In this document: piece by piece, positions 57,433 to 64,000 of the stretch | Position numbering within the stretch: the first letter of the stretch is position 1 | How the letters are laid out: each line of letters begins with the position of its first letter | NCBI RefSeq assembly: GCF_000155975.1 | Contig: NZ_GG730299.1 | Span: forward strand, 2,332,104-2,396,103 | Source: Citrobacter youngae ATCC 29220 | GTDB taxonomy: Bacteria > Pseudomonadota > Gammaproteobacteria > Enterobacterales > Enterobacteriaceae | Direction of reading: 5' to 3' | Length of the DNA stretch: 64,000 nucleotides | Translations under genes and position numbers: made by a program | Notes under the pieces: generated by a model | Told to the model about the DNA's origin: nothing | Database searches by the model: none | The model's input: only the letters and a program-made list of their open reading frames with translations

Positions 57433-57903
57433 ATGACAGAAATACAGCGCCTGCTTACCGAAACAATCGACGACTTAAATATTCGCGAGAAGCGCGACAA
57501 CAAGCCGCGCTTTAGCATCAGCTTTATTCGCAAACATCCGGGGCTGTTTATCGGTATGTATGTGGCGTGGTTTGCCACGCTGGCGGTAATGCTGCAGTCA
57601 GAAACGCTGGTCGATTCGGTATGGCTGCTGGTGGTACTGTTTATCATACTCAACGGCTTTTTCTTTTTCGACGTTGCGCCGCGTTATCGCTACGAAGACA
57701 TCGACGTCCTGGATTTCAGGGTCTGCTATAACGGTGAATGGTATAACACGCGTTTTGTGCCCTCTTCACTCATAGACACTATCCTGCGTTCTCCTGCCGT
57801 CGATAGCGAACATAAAGCACAGCTGCAAAAGATGATTTCGCGAAAAGGCGAGCTCTCATTTTACGATGTATTTACGCTCACCCGCCCGCAGACCAGCCGG
57901 TAA
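57433..57903 (+). CDS. ylaC: Inner membrane protein YlaC
   Basis: A 156-residue protein with two membrane segments (about 40-60 and 68-85) and a cytosolic C-terminal domain ([19 protein letters not shown]). Start at 57433 ([14 protein letters not shown]) has AAGAG close upstream. Function unknown. It is convergent with the rpmE2-rpmJ2 pair. Confidence 0.94.
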   Translation: MTEIQRLLTETIDDLNIREKRDNKPRFSISFIRKHPGLFIGMYVAWFATLAVMLQSETLVDSVWLLVVLFIILNGFFFFDVAPRYRYEDIDVLDFRVCYNGEWYNTRFVPSSLIDTILRSPAVDSEHKAQLQKMISRKGELSFYDVFTLTRPQTSR

Positions 57904-57919
57904 TTTCGCTTCCCAACAG

Positions 57920-57954
57920 AAAAAAAGTGCGTCCCTGTGAAGGAAACGCACTTT
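57920..57954 (-). terminator. Intrinsic terminator of rpmE2-rpmJ2
   Basis: On the minus strand AAAGTGCGT pairs with ACGCACTTT and is followed by a T-run (7 T, counting the stem end). It may also work for ylaC on the other strand. Confidence 0.88.
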
Positions 57955-57979
57955 AGTCCCTGAAATGTTGGCAAAGTCA

Positions 57980-58120
57980 CTAACGTCTTTTTTTACGACC
58001 CTGTACCGCTTTAAAACGCGGATTCGTTTTACAGATAACATACAAACGCCCTTTGCGTTTCACGATCTGGCAGTCAGGGTGCCGCTGTTTGGCGCTGCGA
58101 AGCGAATTGAGTACCTGCAT
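57980..58120 (-). CDS. rpmJ2: Type B 50S ribosomal protein L36
   Basis: A 46-residue protein ([25 protein letters not shown]..) found as the 3' part of a longer frame. It is longer than RpmJ and lacks the zinc-ribbon cysteine set. The ATG at 58120 follows AGCGAGG and starts one base after the rpmE2 stop. It is the YkgO class that replaces the zinc-holding L36 under zinc starvation. Confidence 0.95.
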   Translation of the reverse strand: MQVLNSLRSAKQRHPDCQIVKRKGRLYVICKTNPRFKAVQGRKKRR

Positions 58121-58121
58121 T

Positions 58122-58382
58122 TTAACCTCGCTTAGCGCTAATAAAATGACCAAAACGTTTCTGGAAGCGTGCTGCGCTACCTTCGTTATCAAAGGTCTTT
58201 TGTTTACCGGTGTAGTACGGATGCGACTTAGAAGAGATATCCAGAGTCACATACGGGTACGTTTTTCCCTCATACTCAATCTCACGTTCCGTTCTGATGG
58301 TCGACCCGACCTTAAAGTATTCATTGGCGCTGGTATCGTGAAACACCACTGTACGATAAAAAGGATGGATGTTCGGTTTCAT
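58122..58382 (-). CDS. rpmE2: Type B 50S ribosomal protein L31
   Basis: An 86-residue L31 without the CxxC zinc motif ([30 protein letters not shown]). It replaces zinc-binding L31 when zinc is short and so frees zinc. Homologous to YkgM of E. coli. It is the first gene of the pair and is preceded by a Zur box. Confidence 0.97.
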   Translation of the reverse strand: MKPNIHPFYRTVVFHDTSANEYFKVGSTIRTEREIEYEGKTYPYVTLDISSKSHPYYTGKQKTFDNEGSAARFQKRFGHFISAKRG

Positions 58383-58396
58383 GGCAACCTCGATTT

Positions 58397-58414
58397 GTTA
58401 CGTTATAACATAAC
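58397..58414 (-). promoter_or_regulatory. Zur box upstream of rpmE2
   Basis: GTTACGTTATAACATAAC is a near-perfect palindrome (8 of 9 positions) that matches the Zur consensus core (GTTATANTATAAC). It lies 15 bases upstream of the rpmE2 start, so zinc-bound Zur should repress the pair. Confidence 0.85.
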
Positions 58415-58569
58415 CATCAAAATACACCACTCTTGTTTAAATCACAACCCGTTTTACGTTACGGGTAAACAAACGGGATGATAAGTGCCCTAAATATATG
58501 ATGCCAATCGAATAGCTTTTTTGGCTTTCGGATATACTTTCCTTACGCGGTGTTAATAAGGATATCATT

Positions 58570-60123
58570 GTGACAACACGACATCTGATAAGCCTGGTAA
58601 CAGGGGTTCTGTTTCTTTCTATCCTTGCCCCCGTAGGTTTAAGCTTGTGGCTGGCACATCGTCAGGTCGAAACGAAGTTTATTGATGAGCTAGATATGTT
58701 CTCAACGCGTGTCGCATTGCGTACGGAACGCGTTGGCGAGCAGGCCAAGAAAGCATTACGTCACATAGAAGACTTTCAGGGGGTGCCTTGTAGCGAAGAG
58801 CATCTGCTGGAGATGCGCCGTTTGTCATATAGCTATCGTTATATTCAGGAAGTGCTGTACCTCAAAGATAACATTCCACAATGCTCATCCCTGGAAAAAA
58901 GTAGCCAGGCAGCCGCGTTTCCACCGGCAATGAAAATAACGTCAGATGGATACCGCGCATGGCTTACCACGCAAAACGATTTGGGCATCAAGCGTTTTAT
59001 GGCGGCTTTAGGGAGTGAGCATTATGTTGTCATGGTCGATCCGGGTTCCTTCATTGACGTTATTCCGTTTGGCTCATGGCCGATTGAAGTCACTATTATC
59101 GGCACCGTGCGCAACGTCGTGGTTGCCAGTAGCGCCGATTTACCAGCGGACGTTTTGCAGCATGTGAAACAAGAACATTCGATCACCCATTTTCAGAAAG
59201 ATGGCAGTCTTTTTAATGCCCGCCCCTTCCCTGAACTGGGCATCACGATCGTCACCTGGGCATCGACCCTGCCATTACAAAAAACCTGGCACCGACAGGC
59301 GCTAATCTGGCTTCCGGCCGGGATAATTATCGGCTTGCTTACCGCCGCCTTTATTCTGCGCATTTTGCGTCGCCTACAGTCCCCCCATCACCAGTTGCAG
59401 GACGCTATCCAGCATCGGGATATTAAGGTCCATTACCAGCCCATTATCTCGCTCAAAACGGGGAAAGTGGTCGGGGCAGAAGCGCTGGCCCGCTGGCAGC
59501 AGGCTGATGGAAGCTATCTGTCGCCTGATATTTTCGTCGCAATGGCGCAAGAAACCGGGCTGTCAGAACCGCTGACACGTTTGATTATTGAAAGCGTATT
59601 TGACGATTTAGGAAAATGGCTGCGGCAGCATCCGGAGCAGCACATATCCATTAATCTTGAGTCAGCCGATCTGGCCTCCGAAACCCTTCCCGCGCTGTTA
59701 AGCCACAAGGTGAATCAATGGCAACTTCAGCCTGCGCAAATCGCGCTGGAGCTGACCGAACGTGAGTTTGCCGATCCGAAAAACAGCGCGCCGTTTATTG
59801 CCAAATACCGCCAGGCGGGCCACTCGATCTATATTGATGACTTCGGTACCGGCTATTCCAGCCTGAGCTATTTGCAGGATCTGGATGTGGACATCCTGAA
59901 GATTGACAAATCTTTCGTTGATGCGCTGGAGTACAACAACGTGACGCCGCATATCATTGAGATTGCCAAAACGCTGAAGCTGGAAATGGTGGCTGAAGGG
60001 ATCGAAACCGAAAATCAGGAAGCCTGGCTACGCCAGCATGGCGTGCAGTACGGTCAGGGTTGGCTTTACAGTAAAGCGCTGCCGAAAGCGGAGTTTATTC
60101 TGTGGGCTGGAAAACGGCTTTAA
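58570..60123 (+). CDS. pdeB: c-di-GMP phosphodiesterase PdeB (YlaB; CSS-motif and EAL domain)
   Basis: A 517-residue inner-membrane enzyme that hydrolyses cyclic di-GMP. GTG start at 58570. An N-terminal membrane helix is followed by a periplasmic CSS-motif domain (Cys in GVPCSEEHL and PQCSSLEKS, near residues 73-110) and a second membrane helix near 245. The EAL domain (about 270-510) has GAEALARW, ELTERE, DDFGTGYSSLSYLQ and AEGIETE, so it looks catalytically complete. Confidence 0.96.
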   Translation: MTTRHLISLVTGVLFLSILAPVGLSLWLAHRQVETKFIDELDMFSTRVALRTERVGEQAKKALRHIEDFQGVPCSEEHLLEMRRLSYSYRYIQEVLYLKDNIPQCSSLEKSSQAAAFPPAMKITSDGYRAWLTTQNDLGIKRFMAALGSEHYVVMVDPGSFIDVIPFGSWPIEVTIIGTVRNVVVASSADLPADVLQHVKQEHSITHFQKDGSLFNARPFPELGITIVTWASTLPLQKTWHRQALIWLPAGIIIGLLTAAFILRILRRLQSPHHQLQDAIQHRDIKVHYQPIISLKTGKVVGAEALARWQQADGSYLSPDIFVAMAQETGLSEPLTRLIIESVFDDLGKWLRQHPEQHISINLESADLASETLPALLSHKVNQWQLQPAQIALELTEREFADPKNSAPFIAKYRQAGHSIYIDDFGTGYSSLSYLQDLDVDILKIDKSFVDALEYNNVTPHIIEIAKTLKLEMVAEGIETENQEAWLRQHGVQYGQGWLYSKALPKAEFILWAGKRL

Positions 60124-60174
60124 CAGAGCTGTTGATGTTGGGATGGCTGGCGGCACGCCGCACAGCCAGTCACA

Positions 60175-60528
60175 TCACTCTTCCATAATGGGCGCAAATC
60201 CACCGTAGATCATTCGCTTGCCATCAAATGGCATAGATTCACCGAATTCCTTCATACGGGGATCGGACATCATCTTCTGATTCGCCGCATCGCGGACCTC
60301 TTTGGAAGGGTATTCAATCCAGCTGAATACCACTTCTTCATGATCCTGCGCTTTCACTGCCATGCGAAAATCGGTCAATTTGCCGTCGGGGACATCATCT
60401 GCCCAGCACTCCACCACGCGTAATGCGCCGAACTCCTTGAAAAGCGGAGCTGCTTTTGCCGCCATCGCAATATACGCCTCCTTGTTTTCAGCGGGTACGG
60501 CAACCACAAAACCATCAACATACTTCAT
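60175..60528 (-). CDS. ybaA: DUF1428 protein YbaA
   Basis: A 117-residue dimeric alpha-beta barrel protein, nearly identical to E. coli YbaA (MKYVDGFVVAVPAENK, ALRVVECWADDVPDGK, SWIEYPSKEVRDAANQKMMSDP). Cytosolic, without signal peptide. Function unknown. Confidence 0.95.
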   Translation of the reverse strand: MKYVDGFVVAVPAENKEAYIAMAAKAAPLFKEFGALRVVECWADDVPDGKLTDFRMAVKAQDHEEVVFSWIEYPSKEVRDAANQKMMSDPRMKEFGESMPFDGKRMIYGGFAPIMEE

Positions 60529-60592
60529 GAGAAAAACCTCCGAAGTGTACTGCGCGGCAAGCCGATTCCGACCGCGTCAGTCGAGGTTAAGT

Positions 60593-61222
60593 TTAGTCGC
60601 CAGCGGGCGATCGTGCCCCAGACTCACTCCTGGCCCGGATGCGTGACTGCGGCTGGTAGCGAAACCACGGCAGGCAAATCTGAATTAACGGCCCAATAGC
60701 CAGCGCATACAACACTGTGCCAACTCCCACGGTTCCTCCCAGCAGCCAGCCGGTAAGCAACACCGACACTTCGATTGCGGTGCGAATGCGTCGAACTGGC
60801 CAGCCGGTAAGCGCGTGAATACCGGTCATCAGGCCGTCCCGTGGGCCCGCGCCAAAACCAGCGCCAATGTACAAACTGGTGGCTAATGCATTCAATATTA
60901 CCGCAGTCACCAGCAGCGCGCCGCGCGCCGGCAGAGACTCGAATCCAGGGATCACCACCAGCGCGGCGTCCGCCGCCAGCCCAATCATAATAACGTTGCT
61001 CAACGTGCCAAATCCGGGACGCTGGCGTAACGGTATCCATGCCAGCAGCACCAGCACGCCAACGGCAATAATCACCACACCGATATTCATCGACAGTAAA
61101 TTGGCCACGCCCAGGTGAAATACGTTCCACGGATCGGCCCCTAAATCGGCACGGACAAACATCGCCGTCGACACACCGTACAGCGCCAGACCGATATACA
61201 GCTGAAGTAAACGACGCAGCAT
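60593..61222 (-). CDS. YczE/YitT-type integral membrane protein
   Basis: A 209-residue membrane protein with about five helices and the YczE signature GAGFGAGPRDGLMTGIHALTGWPVRRIRTAIE, then GTVGVGTVLYALAIGPLI. It is divergent from a MocR-type regulator, a pairing seen in many bacteria. The substrate or role is unknown. K-12 has no such gene between ybaA and ffs. Confidence 0.88.
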   Translation of the reverse strand: MLRRLLQLYIGLALYGVSTAMFVRADLGADPWNVFHLGVANLLSMNIGVVIIAVGVLVLLAWIPLRQRPGFGTLSNVIMIGLAADAALVVIPGFESLPARGALLVTAVILNALATSLYIGAGFGAGPRDGLMTGIHALTGWPVRRIRTAIEVSVLLTGWLLGGTVGVGTVLYALAIGPLIQICLPWFRYQPQSRIRARSESGARSPAGD

Positions 61223-61283
61223 GCTTTTTCCCTCTTATTCCCAGATAACTTTCATCTTCCCCGTAATTGGCATTATGATTAAT

Positions 61284-61305
61284 GTCCAGTTTTCAAAAAG
61301 TGGAC
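61284..61305. promoter_or_regulatory. Putative MocR operator at the YczE/MocR divergent promoter
   Basis: GTCCA (61284-61288) and TGGAC (61301-61305) form an inverted repeat with 12 bases between, four bases upstream of the MocR start codon. Such sites with TGGAC-type arms are common in MocR-regulated yczE promoters. Inference. Confidence 0.5.
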
Positions 61306-61309
61306 TGCT

Positions 61310-62737
61310 ATGTCATCTCGCCGTTATGGAAGCCAGTCTTTACAGCGCCTGCTCGGACACTGGCAGGAAAGCCCCTCGCGAACGCCCATCTGGCGACAGC
61401 TGGCAGAAGCGCTACGTCTGCTGATTCTTGATGGTCGACTGGCGCTGGATAGCCGCTTGCCCGGCGAGCGTGAACTCGCTGCCGTTCTGGAAGTAAGCCG
61501 CACCACCGTCGCCAGCGCGATGGCGCAACTGCGTGAAGAGGGATATCTGGAGAGCCGCCATGGGAGCGGCTCACGGGTGATCCTGCCGGAACACATTCGC
61601 CATGTGCCAACGCGAACCAGCACCGGCACAGCGCTTGATTTGTCCACGGCGGCGCTAAGCGCAGGCCCCGAAATTCATCAGGCTTATCAGCAGGCGTTGT
61701 CTGCGATGCCGCAACATCTGTTGAGCTCCGGGTATCTGCCGCAGGGGCTGTCAGTTTTACGTGAATCGATCGCCCGGCATTATTGCGATCGCGGGCTCCC
61801 GACGCAGCCCGATGAAATAATGGTCGTGAACGGCGCGGTCAGCGGTCTGGCGCTGATCCTGCGTTTACTCACCGGTCCGGGCGATCGCGTAGTGGTCGAT
61901 CACCCCACTTATCCACTGGCGATTGCGGCAATACAAGGAGCGTCATGTCGCCCTGTCGGCGTGTCGTTACCAGAGCATGGTTGGGATACGGCGGGTCTGG
62001 TCGCCACAATCGCGCAAACGGCGCCAAGAATGGCCTATCTGATGCCGGACTTTCACAATCCGACCGGGCGCTGTATGGACGCCGCAACCCGCCAGGTCGT
62101 CGCGGATATTGCTGAAAGAACCCACACTACGCTGGTCGTCGATGAGACCATGGTAAACCTGTGGTACGACGCCCCGCCGCCACCGCCGCTTGCCGCGTTT
62201 AATCGCGATGCCCCAATCATTTTGCTGGGATCGGCCGGGAAAAGTTTTTGGGGGGGATTACGTCTGGGCTGGATTCGGGCCTCGTCACGAACGATTGCCG
62301 CACTGGTACAGACCCGCGACACCTTCGATTTGGGCTCCCCGGTGCTTGAACAGCTCGCCACCAGTTGGCTGTTAGATAACGCCGGGGGCTTTTTTCCTGA
62401 AAGAAGACGGTTGCTGACATCGCAGCGTGACCTGTGTTCCAGCCTGATGAATACGCATTTCCCGGAATGGCAATTTACCCAACCACAAGGAGGACTCTCT
62501 TTTTGGGTTGAGCTACCCGATACGCTGGCGACGCTCTTTGCCACGCGCGCTGAAAGTGCGGGGATTCAGTTAGGAACCGGTACGCGGTTCGGTCTTGATG
62601 GCGCCTTCGATCGTTTTTTGCGTATGCCCTTCGCGTTGCCGGATGATACCGCACGCGCCGCCTTCAGGGTATTGCAACCCATATGGGATAACCTGCGTTT
62701 ACAGGCCAGCAGCGGGAAAATACGCAAAATAATTTAA
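61310..62737 (+). CDS. MocR-family transcriptional regulator (GntR wHTH fused to aminotransferase fold)
   Basis: A 475-residue regulator. An N-terminal GntR helix-turn-helix (about 20-85: LPGERELAAVLEVSRTTVASAMAQLREEGYL) is joined to a class I aminotransferase domain. The PLP lysine lies in LLGSAGKSFWGGLRLGW, and MPDFHNPTGRCM holds a conserved Asn. Such proteins respond to pyridoxal phosphate or amino-acid adducts. It most likely controls the divergent yczE-like gene. Confidence 0.92.
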   Translation: MSSRRYGSQSLQRLLGHWQESPSRTPIWRQLAEALRLLILDGRLALDSRLPGERELAAVLEVSRTTVASAMAQLREEGYLESRHGSGSRVILPEHIRHVPTRTSTGTALDLSTAALSAGPEIHQAYQQALSAMPQHLLSSGYLPQGLSVLRESIARHYCDRGLPTQPDEIMVVNGAVSGLALILRLLTGPGDRVVVDHPTYPLAIAAIQGASCRPVGVSLPEHGWDTAGLVATIAQTAPRMAYLMPDFHNPTGRCMDAATRQVVADIAERTHTTLVVDETMVNLWYDAPPPPPLAAFNRDAPIILLGSAGKSFWGGLRLGWIRASSRTIAALVQTRDTFDLGSPVLEQLATSWLLDNAGGFFPERRRLLTSQRDLCSSLMNTHFPEWQFTQPQGGLSFWVELPDTLATLFATRAESAGIQLGTGTRFGLDGAFDRFLRMPFALPDDTARAAFRVLQPIWDNLRLQASSGKIRKII

Positions 62738-62797
62738 TTTTGCCCCGGCATCACATCAGTCAAAAACAATACGGAGAAATTGCCGAACGGCAGAAAT

Positions 62798-62911
62798 GGG
62801 TGGGGGCCCTGCCAGCTACATCCCGGCACACACGTCATCTGCCTTGGCTGCTTCCTTCCGGACCTGACCTGGTAAACAGAGTAGTGTTGCGGGAGAACCA
62901 ACAGAGCCCCC
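62798..62911 (-). ncRNA. ffs: 4.5S RNA (signal recognition particle RNA)
   Basis: Reading the minus strand from 62911 (GGGGGCTCTGTTGG..) gives a 114-base RNA nearly identical to E. coli ffs, with the conserved SRP core GTCAGGTCCGGAAGGAAGCA and the closing strand GCAGGGCCCCCACCC. It binds Ffh to target nascent inner-membrane proteins. An overlapping open frame on the same strand is a by-product of this RNA. Confidence 0.99.
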
Positions 62912-63065
62912 ATTGAGAGCGTTGTTAACCAACGCGCAGGCGCATTATCACTGCTGCACCCTGTAAATGCAACCCATCCGGCATCGGATGCTGTTTTCTT
63001 GCGCAATGCGGCTTCACTCGCTCGCCATTCAGGATTATGCTGAAGGATTAGCGCAGGAAAAAATA

Positions 63066-63377
63066 ATGGATATACAAGACACTTTCCCCCAACGCGTCTG
63101 GCAAATCGTCGCCTCAATCCCCGAAGGATTCGTCACCACCTATGGCGATGTCGCCAGGCTTGCCGGATCGCCGCGCGCTGCGCGCCAGGTGGGCGGCGTA
63201 CTTAAGCGTCTCCCCGAAGGCAGTACCCTGCCCTGGCATCGGGTTGTTAATCGCCACGGTACGATTTCACTGACGGGTCCCGACCTGCAACGACAACGTC
63301 AGGCGCTGCTGGCAGAAGGGATTGTGGTTTCCGGCAGCGGACAGATCGATTTACAGCGCTATCGCTGGGTGTACTAA
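63066..63377 (+). CDS. atl: Alkyltransferase-like protein Atl (YbaZ)
   Basis: A 103-residue DNA-binding relative of O6-alkylguanine methyltransferase in which the active Cys is replaced by Trp: LPWHRVVN instead of PCHRV. It flips alkylated guanines and feeds them to nucleotide-excision repair. The helix-turn-helix is GFVTTYGDVARLAGSPRAARQVGGVL. The ATG at 63066 has AGGA seven bases upstream; a start at 62988 would give the 129-residue form annotated in E. coli. Confidence 0.95.
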   Translation: MDIQDTFPQRVWQIVASIPEGFVTTYGDVARLAGSPRAARQVGGVLKRLPEGSTLPWHRVVNRHGTISLTGPDLQRQRQALLAEGIVVSGSGQIDLQRYRWVY

Positions 63378-63408
63378 CCCTCTCCTGGCGGAGAGGGTTG
63401 CGGCGGCC

Positions 63409-63978
63409 TTAGTACTGGGTGGGAGCAGGCACGGCAGAAGAAGGGTTCACCTGGGTCGGTGAGGTCGAAGGCACCGTGGTGGTTGCGCCGCCGTCAGCGT
63501 TAAGCGGGACTGCGGTCTGCTGCACGGGAACCAAAGTCAGGTCGGCTTTCGTCCCCCCCTGATTGATAACCGTCTGAACGGTATCCGTAATAAAGACCAG
63601 TTTGCCATTTACCGTGATTGCCGCACTCAGCAGAATACGGGCGTTGGGCTGAATATCTGCCGGGTTAAACGGCAATACGAAGCTAAATGGCGCTTGCTTG
63701 CCTTCGGTACGGACCGCTTTTTGCGACAGCACTTTTGACGGCGCATCGGCCAGCGACGCATCCGACAGCGTGACGGTCAGCACCGCATCCGGCGGCAGGG
63801 CCACTTTCTGGCGGATCCATACCGTACCAGATACATTTGGCTGTTGAATTTTAGACTGTGTGTCAGAAATTGACGTATTAGGGCTTGGCGCAGGTGTTTG
63901 AATATCTGCACTTTTATCGGCACAGGCCGCCAGAGCGACTGCAACCGCTAAACCACTTACCATGTGCACGAGTTTCAT
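63409..63978 (-). CDS. ybaY: YbaY-family lipoprotein
   Basis: A 189-residue lipoprotein: signal peptide with lipobox LAAC (Cys19), a low-complexity linker, then a beta-rich domain of the YbaY/YscW type (VSGTVWIRQKVALPPDAVLTVTL..). The C-terminal tail is rich in Ser, Thr and Pro. The Shine-Dalgarno AAGGAG is nearby. Function unclear. It ends 31 bases from convergent atl. Confidence 0.94.
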   Translation of the reverse strand: MKLVHMVSGLAVAVALAACADKSADIQTPAPSPNTSISDTQSKIQQPNVSGTVWIRQKVALPPDAVLTVTLSDASLADAPSKVLSQKAVRTEGKQAPFSFVLPFNPADIQPNARILLSAAITVNGKLVFITDTVQTVINQGGTKADLTLVPVQQTAVPLNADGGATTTVPSTSPTQVNPSSAVPAPTQY

Positions 63979-64000
63979 TAAATTCTCCTTATCATCTATG

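Noticed and set aside
62734..63117. Long minus-strand open frame of 127 codons across ffs
   Set aside because: It is read through the 4.5S RNA gene and the start of atl, and resembles no protein; ffs explains the sequence.

Overview
This window is chromosomal DNA of an enterobacterium on the Salmonella/Citrobacter branch of the Enterobacteriaceae; Citrobacter is my best guess, by inference only. It carries the conserved block that in E. coli K-12 runs from ybaY to folD, here in inverted orientation. Protein sequences are very close to the E. coli ones. Three differences from K-12 point to Salmonella/Citrobacter: a Salmonella-type fimA beside folD, an sfbABC-like ABC transporter plus a porin between selU and ybbP where K-12 has rhsD and other genes, and the type-B ribosomal protein pair rpmE2-rpmJ2 beside ylaB/ylaC. 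There is no prophage, CRISPR array, rRNA, tRNA or complete insertion sequence.

Layout, left to right. 1-4.2 kb: 5' part of fimA, folD-ybcJ-ybcI, cysS. 4.2-9.1 kb: a small lipoprotein gene, ppiB-lpxH, the PurR-controlled purEK operon, selU. 9.1-13.2 kb: a methionine-type ABC importer (sfbABC-like) and an outer-membrane porin whose reading frame is broken by an A8 run a few codons after its start. 13.2-18.7 kb: ybbP-ybbA, the divergent overlapping tesA, ybbO, cnoX. 18.7-24.5 kb: fetAB, qmcA-ybbJ and two overlapping genes for exported proteins of unknown function. 24.5-31 kb: cueR, copA (with the CopA(Z) frameshift site), ybaP, the sRNA ChiX, ybaK, ushA. 31-38.7 kb: fsr, ybaL, gsk, aes, hemH, adk. 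38.8-45 kb: htpG, recR-ybaB-dnaX (tau/gamma frameshift), apt, ybaN. 45-50.2 kb: priC, ybaM, an Rpn-family nuclease, mscK. 50.3-56.6 kb: acrR, acrAB, tomB-hha. 56.7-64 kb: maa, ylaC, the Zur-type rpmE2-rpmJ2 pair, an EAL phosphodiesterase (pdeB), ybaA, a divergent YczE/MocR pair, ffs (4.5S RNA), atl, ybaY.

Several genes form working units: purE and purK in purine synthesis; cueR and copA in copper export; acrR with acrAB in drug efflux; recR, ybaB and dnaX in replication and recombination; tomB and hha as an antitoxin-toxin pair; rpmE2 and rpmJ2 as zinc-sparing ribosomal proteins. REP/BIME repeats sit in many of the gaps between transcription units.

The observations most worth follow-up are the A8 frameshift in the porin signal peptide, an in-frame ribosome-binding site and start codon inside the Rpn nuclease gene, the unnamed two-gene operon downstream of ybbJ, the YczE/MocR pair with a putative operator, and a ~120-bp palindrome between ybaK and ushA. 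All coordinates were read by eye; no database search was run.
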